Origin: Marchantia polymorpha subsp. ruderalis
Lineage: Eukaryota; Streptophyta; Marchantiopsida; Marchantiales; Marchantiaceae
Assembly: GCA_037833965.1 (NCBI GenBank)
Contig: AP031358.1
Location: 3,666,001 to 3,730,000 of the forward strand
DNA length: 64,000 bases
Direction of reading: 5' to 3'
A program made the position numbers and the translations under genes. Shown here piece by piece: positions 1 to 11,345 of this stretch. Within the stretch, counting starts at the first letter, position 1, and each line of letters starts with the position of its first letter. Under the pieces are notes generated by a model. The model was not told where the DNA came from, made no database searches, and was given only the letters and a program-made list of their open reading frames with translations.

Positions 1-3000
1 ATGTAGAGTTCAAAATAACAGTCAGATGTCATATAAATTTATTATAGATAAATTTTGCATGTGAAATCCCAGAAAATCTTTAGTTTGCAAAAAATATTAG
101 TATTTAATATTATTATTTTAGAAAAATATACAATTTGAAATTGAAACAAAATCTGAGGTTGAAAATATACATTGAATACAATTTCGAGTAACATGCTCAT
201 ACAAAAATATATTTAAATTCAACATGAGCTTAAAGTGTATTTTAATCATCAACACAAAACATCGTGATTTTTTTAAAAAATATTCAAATTTTTTATAATC
301 TGATTTATTGCAAGAAATTGTATGAAATGTAAATTTTCTATAATTGATAGAAGATGCATGAGAAATAACACCATTGATCATTAATTTAGAACGTAAAAAA
401 TCATTATAAATTCTATCATGCATGAAGCACGTCACAATCCATCATTTTAAGCTAGACAGTTATTTTGTGCACACGATATTTTTTCTCAAAAAAACAATCC
501 TGCGTTAGTTTCGAAATTTAATTAGGAAACTTTACAAATCATGTCAAAACACATTATTGTAGATTTGGTTACTACATTCAGATGTGTTTTAAGGATTTTG
601 TTGGAAGATAAATTTATCCAACAGTTTCTAATCCAACATTTCAAAAGAATATTAATGATTTATGGCTATTTGGCTGGTTGAAATCTATACAAAAGAGGAT
701 TTGATGGATATTGGAAATACATTTTAATGCACGATTGTCTGAAAATGACTGGTGACTAGCCAGTGAGACAAGGTGAAAGCGTTGATAAGGATATGAATAA
801 ATAAACATGGTCATACATAGAGGTAGATATCATGCATAGCTTTGCGCAAATTATAATACAAATTTATATGTGCTAATCTTATCCTATTTTCAGCACTCAA
901 AATATTGCTCCAATTCAAAGGTTGGCCCTCAAAAGCTTACAATACGCTACTTCATTTGCTACTTTTGTCTAATTTTGTTTCCTGCGTTATCTTCTGAACG
1001 TTGCCGACTGGCTGTAATTTTCCATGATTGTATTACTCGAACTAGGATAATAAACTGGAATGGAGTTTTTATTTTGATTGACCAGCTTTCATAATATATT
1101 TTGCATGACCGTATAAAAGTTTGAAACAGCTCGTATTCAAGTCTTGGAGGGCAAAACAATTCTTTCAAGCACTGCAGCCTTCTTGCAAAACACGTTGACT
1201 TAGACACATCCATATGTCAAAGAGCTAACGCATCTTCACACATATAAAAAACTAGGAGATCACCTTGCAGATCGTCGACCTTGCTATTGGGTTGTTGCGC
1301 CTAGCAAGCCCATTAAATATGCAGAAAATTCATTAACTGTCTTGCATTTCCTTTGCCACGATGCAATAGAAATCAAACAACTTCAATAAATCCTTCTTAC
1401 AAGTTTGACATACAGAAACAAAACCAGTTTTCGCAAACAACTACACCTCATGGAGGGGAAACTATTTGTTTTTTCAAGTGCAAGATGATACCAATGGGTT
1501 AAAGATCTTAAGAAGAGATACTACCTATTGATTTATTTTGTATTGGGGTTTTTGGATTAATTACAAGTCGAAATATGGTAAGAGCGTTGATGTGTCTTGA
1601 ATTAATTTTTAATGCTGTTAATATTAATTTAGTAAAGTTCCAAATAGCAAACATACTAATGAAGGTCGTATTTTGTCATGAAGGAAATGAAATTATTAGT
1701 GAAGCATGTAAGCGGAGTTTTGAATTGGCTATTCATTTTGAAGTTACCCATTTGTTCAAGGTATTTTCTTTTGGCAATGAAGCACCAGTAACTAGCCGTG
1801 CCTTCCGCACCCGCTCGTTACGTTTCCTCTTGGATAACGCACCTGGCGCAGTTGCAAAGAGGAGTTGCGGTATAAGTTTGTTACAAGCACGTGATGAAGG
1901 TCTCGATCTTGCTCGTTGAAAGTGAACATTTTGGAAAAAATAATAGTTCGAGGGGATGTTACTAATATAACTTGAAATCGATAGAAAATTCTTTTGAAGA
2001 GCTGTTAACTTATCGTTAAACGATTAAATGTAAGTAATTTTCATAAAGTACTGGCATTCTTAGGCTTTTCTAGACATCTTTTACTTTAATGTCAGGCTAT
2101 CACAGAGGCTTTGACCATTGTAAATTGGTTGAGGATTTAGTGCTAATATTTACATTTGGTCAATACAAGATCAACCTCCGAATAGGGCTTGAAGTGAAAC
2201 AACATCATAAGCGAAGGTTCACTACAGCCCTGTTTATTTATTCTAAGGAGGAATCATGTTAGATTAAAGATTAATCTGAAAAATCCACATAGATCAACCT
2301 GGAAGTTTAAAGCACCTTTCAATAATTTAAAAAATGGCCAGCTTATCCAAACTATTGCAAACATAGATGCAAATATCATTGCTTAGATTAAATCAAGTAT
2401 AACATTGATTCCGATTTTGTACAAATTTCTCATGGACTTTGATGAAAGTGAAGGAAGTATATATATATAAATATAAATAAATATATATATATAATAACCT
2501 CTCAATAGTCATAGACAAGGATGCTAGGTTTGGAAGTCACTGTTGGAAGTTGTCACTCATCGCCTAGACTTTTAATTAGACTTTTCACTAGTCCCAAAAA
2601 ATTCTATAAATGCATTGTTTGACTCCAAGATCTTCTTCATTTGCTTAACTATATTGTTCAATGTTGGCAATATTACTGCGTTTGAAAACAGATACCTGCA
2701 CATAAGCACAAATAAACGTAAACGCTTGGATGACAAAACAAAGTTTATCATGGATGACTTCAGGTTAACCAAGAAAATTAAAAACTTTTCTTAAGTCCAA
2801 TTCCATTATATTCCAATATTATCTGCTTCTCTGTCTTTCCAAATATTTTGAACAATGGGATGTGCAATCAAAAACTCTAATGTTGTTTGCTTATGAATGG
2901 TTTCGGATTAACCAAAAAATTGAGAATCGCCAAGACAAACTTGACGGTTGCCAAAGTTTACAAATTTTGATTGCACATTTCTATTGTTTTAAAGATATGG

Positions 3001-5000
3001 AAGATAGAGAAATTATCAAACAGATGACATTGGAATCTAATCAATATGAGTTAAAAAAATTTTCTTTATCAACTTGAATGCATCTTATTAATGACATGGT
3101 GCATCAATGACATATGCACGATGAGATGATGCGCTCACAATGTAATTGGCAATACAATACATACTTAAGAAAAATGTTGTGTTTTTTATACAAGATCTTG
3201 CATGAATTTGCAAAATGTTTGAAACCATCAAATATTGTTTCTCTTCATATATTTGTCTCATCAAATGAATGTATTGAGAAAAATTTGAAACGATTCTCAA
3301 TATCCAACAAACTAAATTGCGATGAACATTAGAGTCTCATTATCATGCAGGTGTAAAAACATTTACATAAAATTTGCCAAACGTCGATGAATATATCATT
3401 CAAATGCATTATCAACAATGCAGAATCTGCTTCAACGTCGCACAACATCATAAAAATCATACTGAACATTCAATTTAGATGATTCTGGTGTTAAGGAAAG
3501 CAAAAAACTAATTACAGTGATAGTCAAAATTAGTGTTTGAGATGAGAAATTTATCACACATGTGATTGCGAAGAGTGATCATTCACGTGCTTTGAATGTT
3601 ATTTCAAGTATCAAGAAGTAGTTCAAAATCATCTATGATTATCGAGCTAAAACTTGGCAAAATACATACTCATACCAATTACAACATAATTGTCAAAAAT
3701 TGCAATTTCATCTTCAACATATTTAAATACAGATTTTCATATTGTGATTGTGCAGCCAAATTCTTAAATTCATCCGGATCATCAAAATATTTTGTCTATA
3801 TCATTTCATGTGCATCATTTTTTCATCAAATGCTACCATGAAATTTCAATCTCTTGATCGAAAAATCATTAAGTATTTCAAAATGGGCTTTTGTCGTGCT
3901 CAACTAAATCATCTACTGTCCGAATAAAACCTCTGGCAAATGAATGAATGTGCACTTGGTTGTCAAAGTTTTGATTAATGATCATATATATTTGCGCAAC
4001 GTACTTGATTGGGTCAAGATTGCATCAGCTGATACCAAGTAGAATTTGATTCAACGGTGCTCAGTCAAAGCCAATTGTCTCCTTAAATCTCATCAAAATA
4101 TTTGTATCTATCAATTTGCTCTTGTGTTCAATTCAAGCTATTGTAATTAGTGAAACTTTTGCAAGAAATCTGACAGTGTGAGTTTTTTCACAGCGTTATT
4201 GAATATTGATGACGCAAATATTGAATAAATTGTTGAAGGTTTAATTTAACTATATACTTCGATGCTACTCACATGACAATCTTGCTATTTGCTTTAACCT
4301 AACAAACTGATGCAATATATCTCAATTATTGCTTACTATATTTGCAATTACTAGATTCAAGATTAAATTTTTTTCCTAAAGATTTTATGAGATTTTAAAT
4401 ATTGATTCTTCATCATATTTCTAATGACATATAATAATAAATCTGTAGAATTTAAATAATAAATACTGCAATTTAAATCTGAATATTTTTAATAAATTTT
4501 TTTATTTTTTTTGTTTACATAAATACAAGGAAATTATATTTAAAAAATAATAATTATTGCATTTATATTAGAATTTTGATGAAGATGTGATTTTTTTTAA
4601 CAAGATAAAACTTCAAAGAAATTATTACAATAATATGTATCTTTAATTAAATATTAATAATTTCATCCTATTTTAACACATATAGATTTTTTTTAATTTA
4701 GATATCAGTAATATATGTAAAATTTCTATTTTTAAATATTTTAGTAATAATATTTTGTAATTTTTTGTGACAAGAATGATGTCAAAATTTCCTGATAATG
4801 ATTTCATGTGGTGATGGACAATGTTTAATTTTTGATGTAGAAAGTAATACTAGAATCACTTATTCCCATATTTTAAAATTTATAATTTTCAATCAGATCA
4901 ATCAATTTATTTATGAGTCTCATTTAATTTGTGTAAAGAATTACATCAGTTATCAATTAATGTTAGTTAGCTTAAGCATAGTTAGTGCATTTAACTTGTG
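1..5000. other. AT-rich gene-poor region, decayed repeats
   Basis: This stretch is strongly AT-rich with few CpG dinucleotides, and open frames are short and scattered over both strands. The pattern fits old transposon sequence that lost cytosines by methylation and deamination, but no element family could be recognised. One patch around 1,790-1,920 is clearly richer in G, C and CpG than its surroundings; it contributes the last third of a 114-codon + frame that matches nothing I know. I see no gene, RNA gene or clear element ends here. Confidence 0.5.
2458..2495. repeat. (TA)-rich simple repeat
   Basis: An imperfect run of alternating T and A, with a few extra A residues, inside the AT-rich left end. 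It is a simple low-complexity repeat. Confidence 0.7.
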
Positions 5001-6401
5001 AATAACCGAAATAGCTGTTTGTATCGTGTAGGAGACACTATTGACTCCACCTTTGGTCTATAAATATCACTTTTATAACTTCCCGTTTCTTTTTGTGTGC
5101 AAATCTAGTTCGGTTTCCAAGGGGAAAAGAAGTTAAGTTAGTAGAACATCCATACATGAGAAGTGCCAACTCATGAGATAACCACTGGAAGTTATTCTTT
5201 GGAGTTCAAAATGTCTGCAGTGAATGTGTTTACAGGTTGTTTATATGTCATAAAGTCGGGTGAGCTAATATTCAGCTCACACGTATGCTCCACAGTTCCG
5301 CACTTTTGGTCAAATAGTTGCTGCGAGGTCGAGGAGTTGACACATTCTGCACAGAGCCAACGAGAGAAACGAGCGTATAATACAAAACATGCGATACAAG
5401 TAGCAGCAGACTCTGGACGACTTCAGAAAGACCTCTCCATTCTCCTGTGGACAACATAGTTCAGCAGATCGTCACTATAGCCTTCACATCTCTCGGCGTT
5501 CGGATGACTTTTTCGATCTGAGCTGCGCTCAGTAGCTTTTGCCGAATAAGGAGGTATCATCCACAGATTCCACACTGAAGAAGATGCGATTGACCTTCAG
5601 CTGCTCCTCCAGTCAAGTCTTAAGTCTCCATCGAGGAAACACCGGGTGAGTGCCGTGAAGGTGATGCAACCGATGTGATCCGATCGTGCTCTCGCGTCTT
5701 CAGTCCAGCAGCAGCCGCCATGCTCGTGCTCGATGTACGGGGTCGGACAAGACCAATACAAGTAATCAAATGAAACACCAAGTGACATGCGTCAAATGCT
5801 CCGATTCCAAGCATTTGATCTTGCTCATCAAAATCACAAAATAAAGATGGATCGCAAAGTAAGTAAGGCACAACACCGTGCAATAGGAAAAATCGCTGAA
5901 TCCAGATCCAGAAGGAAGATATTTCAAACAGTAGCCATACGACACGACCTGAAGGGCACCAGATACTTTGTGGCTCCGAGGAACACAGGGCAATATTACT
6001 TTCGGCGCTTATTTGGTAGAGGCAGCGAAGTCTCCCTCGGACTCTCCGGACCCAGGGTTTGTTTGGCCCTCTCCAGAGTAGAGCTCCTTTCTGCTCACGC
6101 GTAGCCGTATTAAATGAAATTAATTGAAATTCAGACTGTACGGCAACGTCACATCTACGGCATCGTTGTGTGAGAAGTCAATAATTGACTTCTGGCACAA
6201 GGCAAGCGATATGTAAATGCAACAACGAGCTGCAGTTCCTCATGTGCAGCTCCTCCTGATCTTGTGAATCTCGACAACACTCCTTACAAGATAATCCGTA
6301 AAGTTCATTCTCTCGGTGACGACCTACAGACTTGCCCAAAGTCCAGGAGACATACAAATCTGACAGCTGAGCTCCGTTCGTATCGTTCCCTGCACCGATA
6401 G
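5001..6401. other. Region upstream of the phosphate carrier gene
   Basis: Base composition rises toward normal genic GC across this stretch. A TATAAATA motif lies near 5,058. On the - strand a small frame starts with an ATG in good plant context at about 5,720 and runs 33 codons, beginning with an alanine-rich stretch, but it continues into nothing recognisable. The part nearest 6,402 is presumably promoter and 5' leader of the phosphate carrier gene. I could not place a TATA box or transcription start for that gene with confidence. Confidence 0.35.
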
Positions 6402-7754
6402 ATGGCTGAGGCTGCAAGTCGGGGTGTTGGCTCACACAGGCGAGCGGTTCTTCCGGATATCCTTTACAGATGCAATGATGGCTATTTTTCACCAGAGGAA
6501 AGGACAATGGAAAGAATGCGATCCATGAAAAGGACATCGACAAAGTGGAACGTGGAGGAGTTTTCGATGGTGTGCTCACCTCGAGAACCAGAGACAGGAA
6601 TTCGAATGTATTCACCTGAATTTTATGCAGCGAGCGCCGTGGGAGGGCTTCTGGCCTGCGGGCTCACACACGCAGCCATGACTCCTGTGGATGTCATAAA
6701 ATGCAACATGCAAATCAGTCCGTCCAAGTACACGAGCATAAGCCGAAGCTTCGGGCTTGTTCTTAGAGAAGAAGGTGCCAGGGGCATACTGCGGGGCTGG
6801 GCACCAACGTTGATCGGCTACAGCCTTCAGGGTGCCAACAAGTATGGCTTCTACGAGTTTTTCAAGAAATACTACTCAGGTAATTCATGGAACATCTGTC
6901 ATCTTGAGCACAATTGAGCACATGCTTGGTCGCACACTGTTTCATCACTTTGGATTCTAGGGAATGAACACGGAAAGCAGCCAATTAGACGACAGTCGGT
7001 TGAATTATCTCGGTTGAAAACGTTCTCGCTGCTGTTCGTGACTTGATCGCCACTGCTGGTCGATCGTGTGCTTATCAATCAGTTACAGGCGAAATGCTGA
7101 CTTCAAGCTGTGAACTCGTATGCCGTCGCAGATTTGGCAGGGCCTGAACGAGCTGCGAAGAACAAGACGCTGATTTATCTCGCAGGCGCAGCATCGGCAG
7201 AAGTCATAGCGGACGTGGCTCTGTGTCCATTCGAGGCCGTGAAGGTGAGGATACAGACTCAACAGGGATTCGCGAGGGGGCTCACAGATGGTGCGCCTAA
7301 GATATGGGCGCAAGAGGGCATTTCCGGGTTCTACAAAGGGATCGGTCCCCTCTGGGGCAGACAAGTTCCATACGCGATGATGAAGTTTGCCACCTTCGAG
7401 AGCACGGTCGATGCCCTGTATAAATATGTGGTGCCGAAACCCAAAGCAGAGTGCTCGAAGCTCGAGCAGCTGGGAGTGAGTTTTGTGTCGGGGTATGTGG
7501 GAGGTGTAGCGTGTTGCATTGTTTCTCATCCTGCTGACAATCTCGTCTCGTTCCTCAACTCCTCGAAAGGAGCGACGGTGGCCGAGGCTGTGAAGCAGAT
7601 GGGCTGGGTTTCTCTTCTGACCCGCGGCCTCCCTCTGAGGATCGTCATGATCGGCACTCTGTCCGGTGTGCAGTGGGGTATTTATGATGCCTTCAAGCTC
7701 TCCCTCGGTCTGACTACAACCTCTGGCATCTCCACGAACGCTCAAATTCAGTGA
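6402..7754 (+). CDS. Mitochondrial phosphate carrier (SLC25A3/PHT3 type), two coding exons
   Basis: This is an inner-membrane carrier that imports inorganic phosphate into mitochondria, by proton symport in this family, for ATP synthesis. Exon 1 is 6,402-6,879 and exon 2 is 7,132-7,754, with a 252-bp GT-AG phase-1 intron; joined they give 366 residues. Three mitochondrial-carrier repeats are visible through their signatures: PVDVIK at 95-100, PFEAVK at 192-197 and the degenerate PADNLV at 293-298, the last being typical of phosphate carriers. The block after the junction (DLAGPE) and the segment GTLSGVQWGIYDAFK match plant PHT3 proteins. I chose the ATG at 6,402 because a stop codon directly precedes it, the frame stays open, and the Arg-rich N-terminal extension of about 65 residues gives the length of plant MPT3 (about 360-375). 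An internal ATG at 6,567 is the alternative and would give 311 residues. Family assignment is firm; the start is less so. Confidence 0.93.
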
Positions 7755-8690
7755 TCGTATAGCTTCTGTAAACAGGTCTGCCGATTCTTTGTATTATGTT
7801 TATAGGCTGAGTGTATTTGGATGGTAAAATAGTGCGTTATGACAAAACTGTGCGTCCCTTGGACCATGGAGTTCGGATTGAGGCCCGCCCCACAAGCCTC
7901 AAGGTGCGGAGCAGCCAAGCCTACGTATTGCCTTCGCCCTGCCTGTTCGGAAAACTACAGGTTTTGGATACTGAGCAGGATGATCTTTCACGTGCACCAG
8001 CATTCAATCTTGCCTTTAGTGGCTGCAGGAGATAGAAGGTCGATTAAAATTAGCCAAATATCTGACAAGCTTGTTCCTACACGAATCCCTCAAAGTTTTG
8101 ATAGAGAGTGCCTTTAGAACGAAGAAGAAATGGAACGAGGCGGATCTACTCCAATCAATGATCTGATCCAAGACTTGCTAATCCCGTGTGGACGAGACTC
8201 TGCACCGCAAGGTGTTGGGTCGTATGTAATGTTCAGAATTTTGATCATTCAGATGATGGTTGACGATTCATTTGCTGGAAGTCAGAATAACCACATCAGC
8301 TTCCCTTTTCATTCTATACATACAGAGCACGCTAATTTGTGCATTTCTGTTGAGTTTGAAAGATTCTCATAAGATACTGTGTCTCAGTTACAAGGATTAC
8401 TGAATCTTGAAATCTCCGAAATCCTTCAAACACCAGAAATACAAAACATGTCACTACCCTCGCCTCGAGCCTGACATACTTTTGGAGTGAAGCGTGTAGT
8501 AGCCAAATTGGAGTTGTTGACAGATGGTACCATGTTCAGATTAGAAAACAGCCTCTACAATCGGAACAAAAATGTCGTTTACCGCTGCACACGGAAGAAA
8601 ACCGTCTCTACTGCTAAAATTCATTCTCTACTATTTGAAACATTTTGAGTTACAGTCCGAGACCTGGTCGTGACCGTGTCTACTTGGAGC
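7755..8690. other. Downstream intergenic region
   Basis: This holds the 3' flank of the phosphate carrier gene and then unremarkable intergenic sequence. Only short overlapping frames occur and none resembles a known protein. Confidence 0.5.
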
Positions 8691-8871
8691 CAGGGGCGGA
8701 GCCAGGATTTTTCTGGGGGGGCGCTCCGCCAGGTATTTCTGTAGCGCCGCAGGCGAAAATATTTCTCGACCGCGTTTTCACGATCTGTAGCTCAGAATCT
8801 GAAGACCCTTCCTGGGCTTTGGGGGGGGGGGGGGGGCTACTACAGCTACAGCCCCTGTAGCTCCGCCACTG
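8691..8871. mobile_element. hAT-type MITE with perfect 8-bp target duplication
   Basis: A 181-bp non-autonomous element. The left end begins CAGGGGCGGAGCCAGG; the right end read inward on the other strand is CAGTGGCGGAGCTACAG, so the termini are imperfect inverted repeats of about 16 bp. CTTGGAGC lies immediately outside both ends (8,683-8,690 and 8,872-8,879), a perfect 8-bp duplication, which is the hAT superfamily hallmark. CAGNGGCGGA-type ends are known from hAT elements of the Zaphod kind. There is no coding capacity. A run of 16 G lies inside at 8,821-8,836. The perfect duplication suggests a fairly recent insertion. Confidence 0.87.
8821..8836 (+). repeat. G16 homopolymer
   Basis: Sixteen consecutive G on the + strand inside the hAT-type MITE. 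The length is prone to sequencing and assembly error, so the true count may differ. Confidence 0.85.
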
Positions 8872-9343
8872 CTTGGAGCCCACTTTTCTTCGATTTTTTC
8901 TCTTCAGATTCGCTGCAGCTGGCCTTGGGAATGTCTCAATTGATATTACACACCATTCCAAAAGAATTCGACAGAAATTAGTATAAGGGATGTCTGAAAT
9001 GTGTGTGATCCCGGACGTTGTTTTCATGCTGGTGTTAAGAAATCCACTTGTGTGTGAGAAACCTATATTAACAATGCAGTGTTCTGTAGCAACCTCTCTC
9101 CCTCTCAGTAAAGACCCAGATACAGAACTTTCAAGAGGAAGAAATGAAAGGATATACGGTAGCAATAATAGCAACAACTGATCGGGTTTGTCCGGAGATA
9201 AGAGCAATGCATTTCAGCCGCGGGTATGGTCCAAGATGAATCTGTTTTCTGTCCTGCACGAAATGGACGAATTATGTTGATGAATATTGCAACCGACATT
9301 TCCAACATCAGAATCAGGGCAGAGCTGATGTTGAGCTGATGCA
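8872..9343. other. Intergenic spacer between two elements
   Basis: Apart from the right-hand target duplication of the MITE at its start, I see no gene, motif or repeat here. A 175-codon - frame crossing from the MITE into this spacer has no recognisable domain and runs through the G-run, so I treat it as chance. Confidence 0.5.
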
Positions 9344-9757
9344 TTGCGGGAAACATAATTAGGCCAATCAAAGTGAGGTTGAAAGTTTAAATCATTCCTC
9401 TGGCATGACAAGGGTGCCTTAAACCCCCTTGTTACAATGTGGGGTGAGAATTGCACATACGCACAATGGATGAGTATATAAGGCCCGTGCAGGAAGGGAG
9501 GCCATATATTTGTTATTAACATGTAAGAGGGAAGGTTGTGATATTTTTCTCAGAAATAGAAGTAGCTCAAACCCCTCTCCTAATACGTGGGAAGCGTTCT
9601 CAGAGTTTCATTTCAGCTTTGCATTTCTCTACAAGTACTTGCTGACCATTTTGGTATCGGTTTATTACATCTGTCGTCAGAGAGTGAAATCTTGTGAGCT
9701 TGCCATATACATGCAATCATAGCACATGTGGCTATATATTTCTTCGTGTCAAATAGA
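9344..9757 (+). repeat. Left inverted arm
   Basis: Left arm of the long inverted repeat. It matches the reverse complement of 10,947-11,345 with scattered substitutions and small indels. The inner limit is approximate, where similarity fades after a shared TATATATTTCTT. Confidence 0.8.
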
Positions 9758-10442
9758 GTATATTTTCACATATTTAGTCAAGTTCATGACATGGAATATG
9801 AAAAATTTAAATTTATTTAAACTTCTTTTCTTGAAATATATTTTGAGGGCACATTTTTCATACATATTCTATTGGCAGCATTTCGGCATAATTCTAATAA
9901 ATTTCGTCTAGAAAAGTTTAAGTTCTTTACATTTATTTCATGATTATTTAAATAAAAATATACAATAGCATTGTTGTTGTAAAGAATTATAATGAATTAA
10001 AGTATGTATGGTTGAATAATCTCAATATTGATACTTACATTGATGTCTACATATTATCAGAAAGAAAATAGTCATATGATTGATAGGGTAAGTATATTGA
10101 TACTCTTAGTAAGCGTTTTACTTTCAATATTTTTTTGTAGAATATTGAATATGTACATTCACTATTAAATCATTATCATAGTTTTGAGATCATGTTACAT
10201 ATCATAGATAAGACTTTATGGCATTGAAATGTAAGACTATTTGTGATATTATATTAATATACTATCTATGAAAGTACAAATTTGTCTCAAAATGCCATTT
10301 CCTCACTTTTTACGTATGATGCTTTGGGAAAAGATATATTTCATGCTTTTTTCTTAATAACAGTTGTCTACATATTATGTTTCTCTTTTGAATACGTTGA
10401 GAAAATAATATATGGCAGAACTTATCTCCAGAGAAGCAGTGC

Positions 10443-10547
10443 GAAGTTGGAGGAGTTTAATTCATGACGGACACTGACGGAGTTGAATTTTTCATTTGAA
10501 GTTGGAGGAGTTTAATTCATGACGGACAACTGACGGAGTTGAATTTT
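10443..10547. repeat. Tandem duplication, unit about 55 bp
   Basis: Two near-identical copies of a segment starting GAAGTTGGAGGAGTTTAATT lie head to tail at 10,443 and 10,498, inside the centre of the inverted-arm element. The copies differ by a one-base indel, so the duplication is recent. Confidence 0.85.
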
Positions 10548-10946
10548 GAGAAGAAAAGTGTCTAAGAAGTTGATCAAATATCTACAGAACGTTACACTAA
10601 TAGCAAAAGCCTTTGCAGTGGCTTCGCAGAAAGTGCTTCCCCCATATAGTGGAAATTTTATGCTATTCATATGCACCTCGCAGTCAACAAATATCACACC
10701 GCTACTTCCCTCGGCTGCAATGGTCACTGATGATTTGTTGTTGGGTCGAGATGCAAGAGACATAACCCACACTTCCCACACAAGTTGGACATTGTCCAGG
10801 TTGAACTTTGTTAGTGAACATGTCGCACATTCAGGGTCTTCCGGAACTCTTCCTCCGACATATGCATACATCTCAGTCATCTACATATATCTCTGGGGAT
10901 TGATCATTAATTAAACAGACGGTATTCACTGGAAAGTGTTACCACA

Positions 10947-11345
10947 ATGTCACCAAGAAATATATACTTGTGCTATGATTGCATTTGTATGTCAAGCTCA
11001 CAAGGTTTCACTCTCTGCTGACGGATGTAACAAACTAAGACCAAACTGGTCTGCAAGTACTCGTAGAGAAATGTAGAGCTGAAATGAAACTCTTAGAAAG
11101 TTTCCCACGTAGTGGCAGGGAGGTTTGAACTACTTCTATTTCTGAGAAAAATATCCCAACCTTCCCTCTTAATTGTGAATAACAAAAATGTTCCTCCCTT
11201 CCTGCACGAGCCTTCTATACTCATCCATTATGCGTGTATGCAATTTCCTCCCACATTGTAATAAGGGGGTTAAGACACTCTTGTCATTCAGGAATGAGCC
11301 AAACTTTCAATCTCACTACGATTGGCCTAATTATGTTTCCCGCAA
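10947..11345 (-). repeat. Right inverted arm
   Basis: Right arm of the long inverted repeat, the reverse complement of the left arm at 9,344-9,757. The outer terminus, ending CCCGCAA on the + strand, is sharply defined; the inner limit is approximate. Confidence 0.8.

Larger units (their letters stand above)
9344..11345. mobile_element. Two-kb element with about 400-bp inverted terminal arms
   Basis: Two arms of roughly 400 bp face each other and are alike at about 80-85% by eye. The outer 26 bases, beginning TTGCGGGAAACATAATTAGG, are identical in inverted orientation. The 1.2-kb centre is AT-rich and codes for nothing recognisable. Long inverted arms with a GGGAAA-type terminus fit a non-autonomous Mutator-like or foldback element. 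No matching target duplication could be found next to the arm ends, so it is old, the ends are misplaced, or it arose by inverted duplication instead of transposition. Each arm also has a TATA-like motif region; the left one reads GTATATAAGG near 9,476. Confidence 0.65.

Noticed and set aside
4980-5160. TATAAATA near 5,058 with a following leader-like stretch, as in a promoter or LTR
   Set aside because: No gene follows within a sensible distance and no repeat partner was found.
5620-5722. A 33-codon - frame starting with ATG in good context and an Ala-rich stretch
   Set aside because: Too short to support alone; no downstream exon or protein likeness was found.
6178-6615. A 145-codon - frame opposite the start of the phosphate carrier
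   Set aside because: It overlaps the carrier's coding exon and has no domain.
7083-7745. A 220-codon - frame opposite carrier exon 2
   Set aside because: It is a shadow of the well-supported carrier exon on the + strand.
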